A DNA stretch of 64,000 nucleotides from Roseivivax sp. GX 12232 (GCF_021272185.1 NZ_JAJSEC010000011.1:1-64000); one strand, 5' to 3'; shown: positions 44,329 to 53,586, numbered from the stretch's first letter. The notes: generated by a model from the letters alone, not told the origin. Numbers and translations are program-made.

Positions 44329-45516
44329 ATGACCTCATCCCCTCAATTCCCGCAGGCCCACGCGCATCCCGCGCAGGTCCATGACGGCAACGAACACCCG
44401 ATGATCGACCTGCCCTTCAGCGTCCTGATCGACGGGCGCCACCACAAGGGCGAGGCGCTGTCGCTGGTCGAGGCCCGGATTTCGGGGCTTGTCGACCCGG
44501 CGCTCGACGGTGCCGAACGGGTGGTGCGCCTGGGCTTCGACTTTCCCGGCTTCCAGGTGGTGCTGACGCCCACCGCGCGGATCACCCTGCAGGACGACGC
44601 CAGCGCCGCGCTGGTCTTCACCGATCCCACCGGCGAGCATCAGGCGCAGCTCAGGCAGATCCTGAACGACTATATCTCGGGCGATCTGACCAGCGCCGGG
44701 GCGCTCATTCGCAGCGGCGCGCTGACCCAGCCGCGCGGGCCCAAGGCGCCGCCGCCGGCGCGCGGGTTCGGCGACCGGCTGGGCAGCGCCCTGGCGGGGC
44801 TCGCCGTGGCGGTGTTCTCGCTGGCGCTGATCGGGCTGATCCTGACCCTGATGCAGGAGCGCATCTTCACCACTTCGATCGACACGCCAGGCCGGGTGCT
44901 GCCGAGCGGCCAGGCGATGCGCGCCACCGCCGACGGGCAGATCGCCTTCCTCAACCCCGAGGCCGCCCAGGGCGAGGTGCTCTACAGCATCGACACCTCG
45001 GACGGCGAGACCCTCTCTTTCGCCAAGCCCTGCGACTGCGCGGCCCGGCCGCTGAACATCGCCGAGGGCAGCACGGTCCTCGCCGGCGAGCCGCTGATCG
45101 CGCTGCGCCGCGCCGAAGGCGGCATGGTGGTCGAGGCCGACATCCCCAGCGCGCTCTTGTTCGACATCCAGCGCAGCGGCGCGGTCGAGGTCGAGCTGGC
45201 CAACGGGCTGTCCTTCGAGGCCCGCCCCGAGGGCGCCCCGCGCATCGCGCCGGGCACCATGGCCGAGGACCACGTCCACGCGACCTTCACCCCTGAGACC
45301 GACTTGCCCGAAAGCGCCATGGGCCAGGTCGCGGCGCTCAGCGTCTCGCATGACGCCCTGGCGCCGCTGGCCCCTCTGCAGGACCTCGGCGCGCGCGCCC
45401 TGTCGGGCGCAGCCGCGCTCTGGACCGGCGCGAGCGATGGCGCCGAGGCGCTTCTGGCCGGCACGGCCGACACCCCTTCGGCCGCGGCCGACGAACCCCA
45501 AGGAGACATCCAATGA
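44329..45516 (+). CDS. alg44: Alg44-like PilZ/membrane-fusion protein
   Basis: 395-aa co-polymerase. Domain order: a PilZ-like cytoplasmic domain (about 22-105), one membrane helix (ALAGLAVAVFSLALIGLILT, about 150-170) and a periplasmic HlyD-like barrel (about 180-330). In Pseudomonas the PilZ domain binds c-di-GMP to activate Alg8. Here the RxxxR motif is replaced by HPMIDLPF and DxSxxG by ExRxxG, so c-di-GMP binding is doubtful. The start was placed at the ATG at 44329. Overlaps algA by 4 bp. Confidence 0.82.
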   Translation: MTSSPQFPQAHAHPAQVHDGNEHPMIDLPFSVLIDGRHHKGEALSLVEARISGLVDPALDGAERVVRLGFDFPGFQVVLTPTARITLQDDASAALVFTDPTGEHQAQLRQILNDYISGDLTSAGALIRSGALTQPRGPKAPPPARGFGDRLGSALAGLAVAVFSLALIGLILTLMQERIFTTSIDTPGRVLPSGQAMRATADGQIAFLNPEAAQGEVLYSIDTSDGETLSFAKPCDCAARPLNIAEGSTVLAGEPLIALRRAEGGMVVEADIPSALLFDIQRSGAVEVELANGLSFEARPEGAPRIAPGTMAEDHVHATFTPETDLPESAMGQVAALSVSHDALAPLAPLQDLGARALSGAAALWTGASDGAEALLAGTADTPSAAADEPQGDIQ

Positions 45517-46952
45517 CACATAACCTCGTGAATCCGGTCATTCTCTCGGGGGGCATGGGGACACGCCTCTGGCCGATGTCCCGGGTGCGCCAGCCCAAGC
45601 AGTTCCAGCCGATCGACGGCGCGGACGGGCGCAGCTTCTTCCAGGAAACCGTGCTGCGGCACACCTCCGCCCTGTTCGAGGCCCCGATCGTGGTGGCCTC
45701 CGAGGCCGAGCGCGAGCTGCTCTTCGACCAGGTCTCCGGGATCGGCGCCGAGGCGCGCTTCATCGGCGAGCCGGTCGGCCGCAACACCGGTCCCGCGGTG
45801 CTGGCCGCCGCGCTCTCGCTCTATGCCCGCGATCCGCAGGCGCTGCTGCTGGTGCTGCCCTCGGACCATATCATCGAAGGCGACATGGACGCCTATGTGC
45901 GCGCCATGGTGGCGCCCGCGCGGGCCGGGCATATCGTGCTTTTCGGCATCGTGCCGCGCTACCCCGAGACCGGCTTCGGCTACATCAGCTCGGGCGCGGA
46001 ATACCCCGAACACCCCGGGCTGCACGCGGTCGAGGGCTTCATCGAGAAACCCGAGGCCGAGCGCGCGCAGCAGCTGGTCGACCAGGGCGATACCTTCTGG
46101 TCCTCGGGCATCAGCATGATGCGCGCCGACGTTCTGATCGAGGAGTTCGCCCGCCACGACCCCGAGACCCTGACCGCGGTGCAGGAGGCCGTCCTGCTGG
46201 GCAGCCGCGACCGCGACGGCCAGGTGCTCGAGGCCGAGAGCTTCGCCCGCGCCAAGGACGACCCGACCGAACGGCTGATCTTCGAGAAGTCCGACCGGGT
46301 GAGCGTGGTGCCGGTCGACGTGCTCTGGAGCGACGTCGGCGCCTGGCCCGCGATCCACAGCCTGGGCGAGAAGTCCGACGACGGCAACGTCGAGACCGGC
46401 TCGGTGGTCACGCTCGACACCCGCAATTCGCTGATCCGCGCCAGCGACAAGCTTGTCGCCGTGGTCGGCATGGAGGACGTGATCGTCGTGGACACGCCCG
46501 ACGCGCTCCTGGTGACCAACCACGAGAACGCCCAGAAGGTGAAAGAGGCCGTGGGCGAGCTGAAAAAGCGCGACCGGAGCGAGGTGCTGACCCATGCCGA
46601 GGCCGCGCCTGCCTCGGACAGCGCCACCGACCGGGTCGCCGAGGAACATCTGGCCCCGGGCGAGAGCCTGGAGCTCTGCGCCGAGCCGGGCGCCAGCCTG
46701 GTGCTGGCGGTGACCGCCGGCTGCGCCTCGATCGAGGGCCCGGCGCGGGCCGCGGGTGAGCGCCAGGCCGGCGAACATGTCACCCTCGCCCCGGGCGAGG
46801 CGCTGCGGGTCGCCAACGAGGGCCCCGAGCCGCTGGCGCTGGTGCGTGTCGATCTCTGCGCATCGGCTGGCTCCCCTTCGGAGAAGGCCGAGGAGCCGGT
46901 GGCGGCGCAGGCGGAACTTCCGGGCGGAAAAAGGAGCCGGGCCCTTGCCTAA
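45513..46952 (+). CDS. algA: Mannose-1-phosphate guanylyltransferase (AlgA-like, isomerase domain degenerate)
   Basis: 479-aa enzyme making GDP-mannose. The nucleotidyltransferase domain is complete: ILSGGMGTRLWPMSR (10-24) with RQPKQFQP, VLPSDHII, TGFGYISSG and FIEKPEAE. In bifunctional AlgA/WbpW proteins the C-terminal cupin carries QxHxHRxEHW for phosphomannose isomerase; here the C-terminal 90 residues (LAPGESLELCAEPGASL onwards) keep a cupin-like pattern but no such motif, so isomerase activity must come from elsewhere. Overlaps both neighbours. Confidence 0.9.
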   Translation: MTHNLVNPVILSGGMGTRLWPMSRVRQPKQFQPIDGADGRSFFQETVLRHTSALFEAPIVVASEAERELLFDQVSGIGAEARFIGEPVGRNTGPAVLAAALSLYARDPQALLLVLPSDHIIEGDMDAYVRAMVAPARAGHIVLFGIVPRYPETGFGYISSGAEYPEHPGLHAVEGFIEKPEAERAQQLVDQGDTFWSSGISMMRADVLIEEFARHDPETLTAVQEAVLLGSRDRDGQVLEAESFARAKDDPTERLIFEKSDRVSVVPVDVLWSDVGAWPAIHSLGEKSDDGNVETGSVVTLDTRNSLIRASDKLVAVVGMEDVIVVDTPDALLVTNHENAQKVKEAVGELKKRDRSEVLTHAEAAPASDSATDRVAEEHLAPGESLELCAEPGASLVLAVTAGCASIEGPARAAGERQAGEHVTLAPGEALRVANEGPEPLALVRVDLCASAGSPSEKAEEPVAAQAELPGGKRSRALA

Positions 46953-48315
46953 GGCGCTGCGCCATATCCTGGCCTGCGCTTCCGCGGCGCTCCTGCCGGC
47001 CATGGCGGCCGGACAGGAGGCGGCCGCGCCGCAGGTCTCCATCGCCAACGCGCGGCTCGCGGTGATGCAGCTGGCCACCGGGATCGGGGCGGATGTCTCG
47101 GACCTCGTGGAGGCCGGGCCCGAGCGCGCGATCTACCTGCAGTCCGGCGCGGCGACGCTGGCCGACCTCGACCGCGCCACCGAAGAGGCAGGCGCCCCCG
47201 AGGCGGTGACCACCCGCGGCGCGGGCTACCGGCTGAGCCTGCCGGTGGTCGTCGTCCAGGGCGCCGAGCTCAGCATCTCCGAGGGAGAGGAGCTGACCCT
47301 CGACCGCCGCGCCGGGGCCTTCCTGCTGTCGCTCGGCGAGACGCGCATCACCGGCGCGCGGATCGCGGCGCAGGGCGGCGCGCATCCCAAGATCGACGGC
47401 TTCCGGCCTTTCATCGCGGGCGTCGGGCGCCAGAGCCTCGCCGTCCGTGACAGCGAGATCGCGCATCTGGGCTACGGCGACGCGCCCCATGCGGCGGGCC
47501 TGCACATCGGCGGGCGCGGGATGCTCGGGCGCGGCGAGGCGGGCGCGCTCAGCGGCAACCGTTTCCTCGGCCTGCGCGGCGTCACGCTCAGCGGCGTCGA
47601 CGGTTTCAAGATCACCGAGAACCGCTTCCAGGCCAGCACCGGCACCGCGCTGCATGTCCGCACCGGCGCCGAGGGCGTGATCGCCGGGAACGAGATCCTC
47701 GGCACCCATGGCGCCCAGGCGCTGCACCTTTCGGATGTCTCGCGCAGCGAGGTCCGCGACAACACCCTGCGCCGCGGCGGCGGCAAGGGGCTGCGCGTCG
47801 ACAACGGCGCGCATGGCGTCGCGCTCAGCGGCAACACGCTGGCCGACTTCGAGGGCACCGCGGTCACACTGGCCGAACGCGCCGACTGCCTGCGGCTGAG
47901 CGACAACCGCATCACCCGCAACGACGGCGCGGGCCTCGCCTTGCGCGGCGGCGGCACGCTGATCGCCGAGGGCAACCGCATCCTCGACAACGACGGCCCC
48001 GGCATCGCGCTGCACCGCCAGGCGCCGGGCGCCAGCGCGCTCCTGATCCGCAACCGGGTGGCGGGCAACCGCGTCGGCATCCGCGGCTCCGAGATGACCC
48101 ATGTGCGGCTGGCGATGAACGACCTTTCCGACCAGCTGCCGCGGCTCCTGGGCGGCGATCTCGACCAGCTCACGCCGACCGTCCTGAAGGCCGGCGCGGG
48201 GCCCGCGCGGGCCGATGTCATCGTCGAGGGGCTCGCCGCCCGCGAGGCGCTGGCGCTGCGCCGCGACGCCGCCGACCGGGCCTTCGAGGCCTGCCGTTCC
48301 GGGGGGGCAATCTGA
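46945..48315 (+). CDS. algG: AlgG-like periplasmic right-handed beta-helix protein
   Basis: 456-aa exported parallel beta-helix protein of AlgG type (mannuronan C5-epimerase/scaffold). I use TTG at 46945 as start: AAGGAG lies 8 nt upstream, no ATG is suitable, and it yields the signal peptide ending LLPAMAAG. The text DGFRPFIAGVGRQSLAVRDSEIAHLGYGD corresponds to the AlgG FRPF region, and rungs such as SEVRDNTLRRGGGKGL and RLSDNRITRNDGAGLAL repeat every 22-24 residues. The AlgG catalytic motif DPHD is absent, so epimerase activity is uncertain. Overlaps algA by 8 bp. Confidence 0.78.
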   Translation: MPKALRHILACASAALLPAMAAGQEAAAPQVSIANARLAVMQLATGIGADVSDLVEAGPERAIYLQSGAATLADLDRATEEAGAPEAVTTRGAGYRLSLPVVVVQGAELSISEGEELTLDRRAGAFLLSLGETRITGARIAAQGGAHPKIDGFRPFIAGVGRQSLAVRDSEIAHLGYGDAPHAAGLHIGGRGMLGRGEAGALSGNRFLGLRGVTLSGVDGFKITENRFQASTGTALHVRTGAEGVIAGNEILGTHGAQALHLSDVSRSEVRDNTLRRGGGKGLRVDNGAHGVALSGNTLADFEGTAVTLAERADCLRLSDNRITRNDGAGLALRGGGTLIAEGNRILDNDGPGIALHRQAPGASALLIRNRVAGNRVGIRGSEMTHVRLAMNDLSDQLPRLLGGDLDQLTPTVLKAGAGPARADVIVEGLAAREALALRRDAADRAFEACRSGGAI

Positions 48316-49733
48316 TGGTCTTTTCCTCCGAAACCTTCCTGTTCCTTTTCCTGCCGGGCTTCCTGGCGCTCTATTTCCTGACGCCCTGGCGCTGGAAATC
48401 GGCGACGCTGCTGGCGGGGTCTTACGTCTTCTACGCCTGGTGGCGGCTGGATTTCCTGGCGCTGCTCGTCGGCACGACGCTCTGGGCCTTCGGCATCGGC
48501 CGGATGATCCGCCATACCGAGGGCCGGGCCCGCAAGTTTTGGTGCGCGCTGGGCGTGACCGGCTGCCTGGGGGTGCTGGGGCTCTTCAAATACCTCGATT
48601 TCTTCGTGGCGAGCCTCGCGGGGCTCTTCGGCACCACGCCCGAGGCGCTGGGCATGCATTGGCAGATCCTGCTGCCGATCGGCATTTCCTTCTACGTCTT
48701 CCAGTCGGTCAGCTACCTGGTCGACACCTATCGCGGCGACGCGCCCGAGGACGTGCGGCTTCTGGATTTCGCGGCCTTCATCGCGCTGTTCCCGCAGCTC
48801 ATCGCCGGGCCGATCCTGCGCTACAAGGACCTGGCCGACCAGTTCCGCGAACGCCACCACTCGATGGAGAATGTCACCAGCGGGATGATCCGCTTCTTCA
48901 TCGGGCTGTCGAAGAAGGTGCTTCTGGCCGATGCGGTGGCGCCGCTGGCGGACCTGGCCTTCGCCACGCAGAACCCCTCCATGGCGCTCGCCTGGGCCGG
49001 GGCAGTGGCCTACATGCTGCAGCTCTACTTCGACTTCTCGGGCTATTCGGACATGGCCATCGGCCTCGGCCGGATGATGGGCTTCCGCTTCATCGAGAAC
49101 TTCGATCTGCCCTATCACGCCCGTTCGATCACCGAGTTCTGGCGGCGTTGGCACATCTCGCTCTCGGTCTGGCTGCGCGACTACTTGTACATTCCGCTCG
49201 GCGGCAACCGGCGGGGGCGCCTGCGCACCTATGTCAACGTCGTGGCGGTCATGGTGCTGGGCGGGCTCTGGCACGGGGCGGCCTGGACCTTTGTCCTCTG
49301 GGGCGCCTGGCACGGGCTGTGGATGGCCGGCGAACGGGCCACGGGCCGCGACCGCGCCGCGGGCCTCGCGCCTCTGGTGCGCACGCTGCTCGTGGTGCTC
49401 TTCGGCTGGGTTCTCTTCCGCGCGCCGGACCTCGGCACCGCGGGGCAGGTGCTGGCCGGCATGGCGGGCGCGCATGGCCTGGCGCTGAGCCCCGTCGCCG
49501 CTTTCGAGATCAGCGGCGAGAGCCTGCTCTTCACCGCGCTGGCCGCGGGGGTGGTGCTGATCGAGCCCGCGTTGCGCGGGCTCGTGCACCGCCGGCTGAT
49601 GCCCCGCGCCGACGGGACGCTGACGCTTGCCAGCGCGCTCGCGCCCTCGGTCCTGGTCTCGGGGCTGGCCGCGCTGACGCTGATGAAGCTCGCCGAGCAG
49701 AGCTTCTCTCCTTTCCTCTACTTCCAGTTCTGA
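48315..49733 (+). CDS. algI: Alginate O-acetyltransferase AlgI-like (MBOAT)
   Basis: 472-aa polytopic membrane O-acyltransferase that passes acetyl groups across the inner membrane to periplasmic AlgJ/AlgX. MBOAT signatures: LLPIGISFYVFQSVSYLVD, FDFSGYSDMAIGLGRMMGF, ITEFWRRWHISLSVWLRDYLYIPLGG-type text (His in RRWHISLS) and the catalytic His in LGGLWHGAAWTF. Length matches AlgI. The start shares one base with the preceding stop (TGATG). Confidence 0.94.
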   Translation: MVFSSETFLFLFLPGFLALYFLTPWRWKSATLLAGSYVFYAWWRLDFLALLVGTTLWAFGIGRMIRHTEGRARKFWCALGVTGCLGVLGLFKYLDFFVASLAGLFGTTPEALGMHWQILLPIGISFYVFQSVSYLVDTYRGDAPEDVRLLDFAAFIALFPQLIAGPILRYKDLADQFRERHHSMENVTSGMIRFFIGLSKKVLLADAVAPLADLAFATQNPSMALAWAGAVAYMLQLYFDFSGYSDMAIGLGRMMGFRFIENFDLPYHARSITEFWRRWHISLSVWLRDYLYIPLGGNRRGRLRTYVNVVAVMVLGGLWHGAAWTFVLWGAWHGLWMAGERATGRDRAAGLAPLVRTLLVVLFGWVLFRAPDLGTAGQVLAGMAGAHGLALSPVAAFEISGESLLFTALAAGVVLIEPALRGLVHRRLMPRADGTLTLASALAPSVLVSGLAALTLMKLAEQSFSPFLYFQF

Positions 49734-49741
49734 GGCCCGCG

Positions 49742-50818
49742 ATGCAGAGAGTCTTGCAGATCATGCGACACGCGCTGCCCCTGGCCTTCCTGGGCTATGC
49801 CGCGGTGGTGAACCTTCAGATCTTCACCGCGCCCGAGGCGCTCGACGGGGTCGAGGGCGATCTGGTCAGCGGCGAGGCGACGAGTGAGCTGGGCCAGCTC
49901 TACAGCGCCGAGCTGCCGCATCGCGCGGCCTCGGTGGGGCTGATCGGCGCGGGGCGTTACGCGCTTCTGGGCGAGGGCCGCGCCGGGGTCACCGCGGGCG
50001 AGGAGGGCTGGCTTTTCTCCGACGAGGAGATGACCCGCGCCTCCGAAGACAGCCTCGATCTGGCCATGCAGGCGGTGCGCCGGGCCGATGCGGCGCTGGC
50101 CGAGATGGGCGCGCGGCTGGTGATGATCCCGGTGCCCGCCAAGGCCGACATCTACCGCGACCACGCCCCGGAGGGGGCGGGCGCCCGGATGCAGGCGCAA
50201 TACGACCGCTTCCGCGCGGCGCTCGACCGCGCGGGCATCCCCGCCGTCGACACCCGCCCGGCGCTGGCCGAGGCCGCCGAGGACGCGCCGGTCTATCTGA
50301 CCACCGACACCCACTGGACGCCCGAGGGCGCCCGGCAGGTGGCCGAGGCAGTCGCCGCCTCGGGGCTGATCGAGCCGGGCGACACCCGCTTCCGCCGCGC
50401 CCCGGCCGAGCCCGAGGAATTCGTCGGCGACCTGGTGTCCTTCGTCACCTCGGAGAGTTTCGCCCCGGCGCTGGGCCTCGGGCCCGAGCGGGTCACGCCT
50501 TATGTCGCCAAGAAAGCGGGCGGCGCCGAGGGCGGCATCTTCGCCGCCGACGCGCCCCGGGTCGACACGCTTCTGGTCGGCACGAGCTACAGCGCCAACG
50601 ACAGCTGGAGCTTCCTGCCCGCGCTGAAGCTCGCGCTCGGGCGGGACATCCTGAACCTTGCCGAAGAGGGCCGGGGCCCGGTCGCGCCGATGCGCGCGCT
50701 CTTGGAGGACCCGGCGCTCTCCGAGGCGCCGCCCGCGCTTGTCCTCTGGGAGTATCCGGTCCGCTACCTCGGGCTCCCGCAAAGCCATCCGAACTCCGAG
50801 GAGGCCCCCCATGGTTGA
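49742..50818 (+). CDS. algJ: AlgJ-like SGNH-fold acetyltransferase
   Basis: 358-aa membrane-anchored periplasmic protein. N-terminal hydrophobic segment (about 9-26), then an AlgX/AlgJ-type SGNH hydrolase-like domain with EEGWLFSDEE (about 87-96), the Asp-x-His pair TTDTHWTPEGA (Asp189, His191) and nucleophile Ser282 in VGTSYSAND. These are the catalytic residues known for Pseudomonas AlgJ, which carries acetyl groups from AlgI towards AlgX. 8-bp gap after algI and 8-bp overlap with the next gene. Confidence 0.88.
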   Translation: MQRVLQIMRHALPLAFLGYAAVVNLQIFTAPEALDGVEGDLVSGEATSELGQLYSAELPHRAASVGLIGAGRYALLGEGRAGVTAGEEGWLFSDEEMTRASEDSLDLAMQAVRRADAALAEMGARLVMIPVPAKADIYRDHAPEGAGARMQAQYDRFRAALDRAGIPAVDTRPALAEAAEDAPVYLTTDTHWTPEGARQVAEAVAASGLIEPGDTRFRRAPAEPEEFVGDLVSFVTSESFAPALGLGPERVTPYVAKKAGGAEGGIFAADAPRVDTLLVGTSYSANDSWSFLPALKLALGRDILNLAEEGRGPVAPMRALLEDPALSEAPPALVLWEYPVRYLGLPQSHPNSEEAPHG

Positions 50819-51587
50819 TCCCAGGCTCGCCTGCGCGGCGCTGGCGCTCTGCGCCGCGACCCCGGCGCTGGCCGCGCCGCTTGGCCCCCTGCGCCCCGAG
50901 GCCGCCACGGCCCCCGGCGCCGCGCCGGTGATCCAGGCCCAGGCGCTGGACCGGCGCGTCACCGAAACCACCGATCTGCCCACCTGGGAGCTGCAGCAGC
51001 TCCGCCGCCGGATGCTGGACGGGAAGCCCATCTCCTTCCAGGACATGCGCCGGCTCGCGGATGCGGGCGACGGGCTCGCCGCCTTCCGCTACGCCGAGCG
51101 GCTCCTGGAACTGGACGGCCGCGACATGCGCTCGGCGGCGGCGCTCTATCTCGCCTCGGCGGGGCTCACCGGGCGCGACTACGCGGTCTACGAGCTGGTG
51201 CGGCTGCTCGATCAGCGCGACATCGACTTCTCCGAGGCGCGGCTCGACCACCTCGAGAACGCCATGCGCAACCTCGCACTGCAGGGCAGCGACACCGCCT
51301 CCGAGGCACTGCTGCGCTACTACGAGACCGGCCATCCCTTCGGCCGCAAGCCCGGCAAGGTCGAGGCGCTTCTCGAAGAGAAGGCCGCCGCAGGCGACGC
51401 CGAGGCGGCGCTGGAGCTCGCGACCGAGGCGCTTTCGGGCGCGGGCCCCGAGGATCCGGCGCGGCTGCGCGGGCTTCTCAAGGGCGCCATGCAGGCCGAG
51501 AGCCTCGGCACCCGCACCGCGGCGCAGAACCTGCTGCGCCAGCTCGACACCCAGGACACATCCAACTCCGAGGAGGCCCCGGAATGA
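50811..51587 (+). CDS. Periplasmic Sel1/TPR-like helical repeat protein, unknown, in alginate-type operon
   Basis: 258-aa protein with a signal peptide (MVDPRLACAALALCAATPALA) and an all-helical mature part with Sel1/TPR-like repeats: MRRLADAGDGLAAFRYAERLLE, SAAALYLASAGLTGRDYAVYELV, and EEKAAAGDAEAALELATEAL. The canonical alginate operon has no counterpart of this size at this place. It sits between the two SGNH genes algJ and algX, overlaps both, and its ribosome-binding region duplicates that of algX. Probably a scaffold for the acetylation machinery; inference only. Confidence 0.72.
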   Translation: MVDPRLACAALALCAATPALAAPLGPLRPEAATAPGAAPVIQAQALDRRVTETTDLPTWELQQLRRRMLDGKPISFQDMRRLADAGDGLAAFRYAERLLELDGRDMRSAAALYLASAGLTGRDYAVYELVRLLDQRDIDFSEARLDHLENAMRNLALQGSDTASEALLRYYETGHPFGRKPGKVEALLEEKAAAGDAEAALELATEALSGAGPEDPARLRGLLKGAMQAESLGTRTAAQNLLRQLDTQDTSNSEEAPE

Positions 51588-52927
51588 CCAAGGCCGCCCC
51601 AAAGCTCTGCGCCGCGCTGCTGGCGCTGACCTCGCCGCTTTCCGCCCCGCCGCTCGCCGCCGCTCCCGAGGGCGGAGAGGGCCCCGCGCCCTCGCGCTAC
51701 GGCTGCCACGGGCTGCAATCGGCCAAGCCGATGCGCCTGATGGAAGGCTCCGAGGGCACCTTCTACCGCGTCACGCTGGACATGCGGACGAACCACCCGC
51801 TGTCGGTCGAGGCCGCGGGCCTGATGGGCCGCCTCGCCGAGGCGCTGCGCGCCCAGGGCACGGAGCTGATCTATGTGCCGGTGCCGACGAAGAGCCTCGC
51901 CATGCCCGACAACCTGCCCGAGGCGGCGGCGGGCTACGGCTTCGACATCGGCATCGCCGAGACCGCCTATGACGCCTTCCTGGGCAAGCTGCGCGAGGCC
52001 GGGGTGACCACCGTCGACAGCATGCGCGCCATGCGCGGGGCCGAGGGCGCGCCCTTCATCGGCACCGATTTCCACTGGAGCCCCGAGGGCGCCCGCGCGG
52101 TGGCCGAGGCCTTGGGCAGCCGCATCCGCGAGCTGCCGGGTTACGGCGAGATGCCCAAGACCGACTTCGAGACCACGGCCTCCGAGCCGCGCATGGTGAA
52201 CTCGGCGCTCCGCCGCCAGATCCAGGCGCATTGCCGCGAGACCGTGCCCCGCGCCGAGGTGCGCGGCTTCGAGACCGAGGCCGCGGGCGGCGCCGACACC
52301 AGCGGCGGCATCTTCGCCGAGGAGGGCTCGGGCCCGCCGATCGCGCTGGCCGGGACCTCGATGTCGGCCGAGCCGCGCTTTCACTTCGAGGGCTTCCTGT
52401 CGCAGGCTGCGGGTGCTGCGGTCGCGAACTACTCGGTGACCGGCGGCAACCAGTTCGGCGGCATCACCGGCTACCTTCTGTCCGAGGACTTCCGCGACAA
52501 TCCCCCCGAGGTGCTGGTCTGGGAAAACCCGATCTACAACAACCTCGGCGATTTCGGCGAGTTTCCCTTCCGCGAGCTGCTGGGCGCGGTCGCGACCAGC
52601 TGCGCGCCGCTCGAGACCGAGGTCACCGAAGACGGCGGGCTGCGGGCCGCGCTGCCCGAGGAGGGCCTCAACCGCGACAGCTACGTCGAGGTCGACACCG
52701 GCGCCGCCGACGGCCGCGCGGCGCGGCTGACCTTCGTCACCGACGCGGGGCTCGAGGCCCGCGCCGAGGTGACCCGCCCGGACCGCTACGCCCCGACGCA
52801 GCGCTTCTACCACCATGTCGCCCCGCTTTGGCGGGACGATTTCACCGCCCTCCGCGTCACGCTCGACCAGCCGGCGCGCGAGGGTGCCTCCCTGTCCATC
52901 TGTCACGAGAAGGAGACCTCCACATGA
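51584..52927 (+). CDS. algX: AlgX-like alginate O-acetyltransferase
   Basis: 447-aa periplasmic enzyme: signal peptide (about 1-27), an SGNH-like domain with GCHGLQSAKPMRLMEGSEG (40-58), Asp162-x-His164 in GTDFHWSPEGA and Ser259 in LAGTSMSAEP, then a C-terminal carbohydrate-binding-type domain (about 335-447). This matches AlgX, which acetylates the polymer during export. The catalytic triad is intact. It overlaps its neighbours by 4 bp on each side (ATGA). Confidence 0.9.
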   Translation: MTKAAPKLCAALLALTSPLSAPPLAAAPEGGEGPAPSRYGCHGLQSAKPMRLMEGSEGTFYRVTLDMRTNHPLSVEAAGLMGRLAEALRAQGTELIYVPVPTKSLAMPDNLPEAAAGYGFDIGIAETAYDAFLGKLREAGVTTVDSMRAMRGAEGAPFIGTDFHWSPEGARAVAEALGSRIRELPGYGEMPKTDFETTASEPRMVNSALRRQIQAHCRETVPRAEVRGFETEAAGGADTSGGIFAEEGSGPPIALAGTSMSAEPRFHFEGFLSQAAGAAVANYSVTGGNQFGGITGYLLSEDFRDNPPEVLVWENPIYNNLGDFGEFPFRELLGAVATSCAPLETEVTEDGGLRAALPEEGLNRDSYVEVDTGAADGRAARLTFVTDAGLEARAEVTRPDRYAPTQRFYHHVAPLWRDDFTALRVTLDQPAREGASLSICHEKETST

Positions 52928-53547
52928 TCAACCGTTCGACGCTGCTGCCGCTCTCCGCCGCGCTGCTGACCGCGGGCACCGCGCTGGCCCAGGACGCAGG
53001 GCTTTATCCCGAACCGAGCTCGCCCGACGCCTCCTTCCTGCGGGTGATCGGCGCCGAGGCCGACCGCGTGGCCATCGCCGGCACCGAGGTCACCCCCGGC
53101 GATGCGGGCGTCACGCCCTACGTCGAGGCCGCGCCCGGCGAGGTGACGCTGCGCCTCGGCGAGGAAGAGACCACCGTCGAGCTGGGCGCCAACACCCATT
53201 ACACCTTCCTCGCCGGCACCGAGGCCGGGCTGATCGAGGACAAGGTGAAGGATTCCCCGGCCCAGGCGGACCTGCTGCTCTACAACCTCTCGACGCTGGA
53301 GAGCTTCGATCTCTACGCGCTCGAGGCCGAGACCGCCGCGCTTTCGGACATCGCTCCCGAAGGCCACGACGGCGTCGGGCTCAAGGCGCCGCTGACGCTG
53401 AGCTTCGAGGTCCGCCAGGAGAAAGAGCCGCTGGTCGCGCTCGATCCGGTGGAGCTGCGGCGCGGCACCGCCACCACCGTGGTGCTGACCGGCGAGGGCG
53501 CCGAGGCGCTGGCCGCCGCGGCCACCACCAGCACCTACGCGCAATAA
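52924..53547 (+). CDS. algF: AlgF-like O-acetylation protein
   Basis: 207-aa periplasmic protein with a signal peptide ending TALAQ and the AlgF-type start of the mature chain DAGLYPEPSSPDASFLRVIGA, followed by two beta-sandwich-like domains (about 25-110 and 115-205). AlgF is required for alginate acetylation and is thought to bridge AlgJ and AlgX. The stop is followed by a 39-bp gap with CTAGGAGG, the first real intergenic space since alg44. Confidence 0.85.
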   Translation: MINRSTLLPLSAALLTAGTALAQDAGLYPEPSSPDASFLRVIGAEADRVAIAGTEVTPGDAGVTPYVEAAPGEVTLRLGEEETTVELGANTHYTFLAGTEAGLIEDKVKDSPAQADLLLYNLSTLESFDLYALEAETAALSDIAPEGHDGVGLKAPLTLSFEVRQEKEPLVALDPVELRRGTATTVVLTGEGAEALAAAATTSTYAQ

Positions 53548-53586
53548 GCCCCGGACCCGCGGGCCGCAGATCCCTAGGAGGACCCG

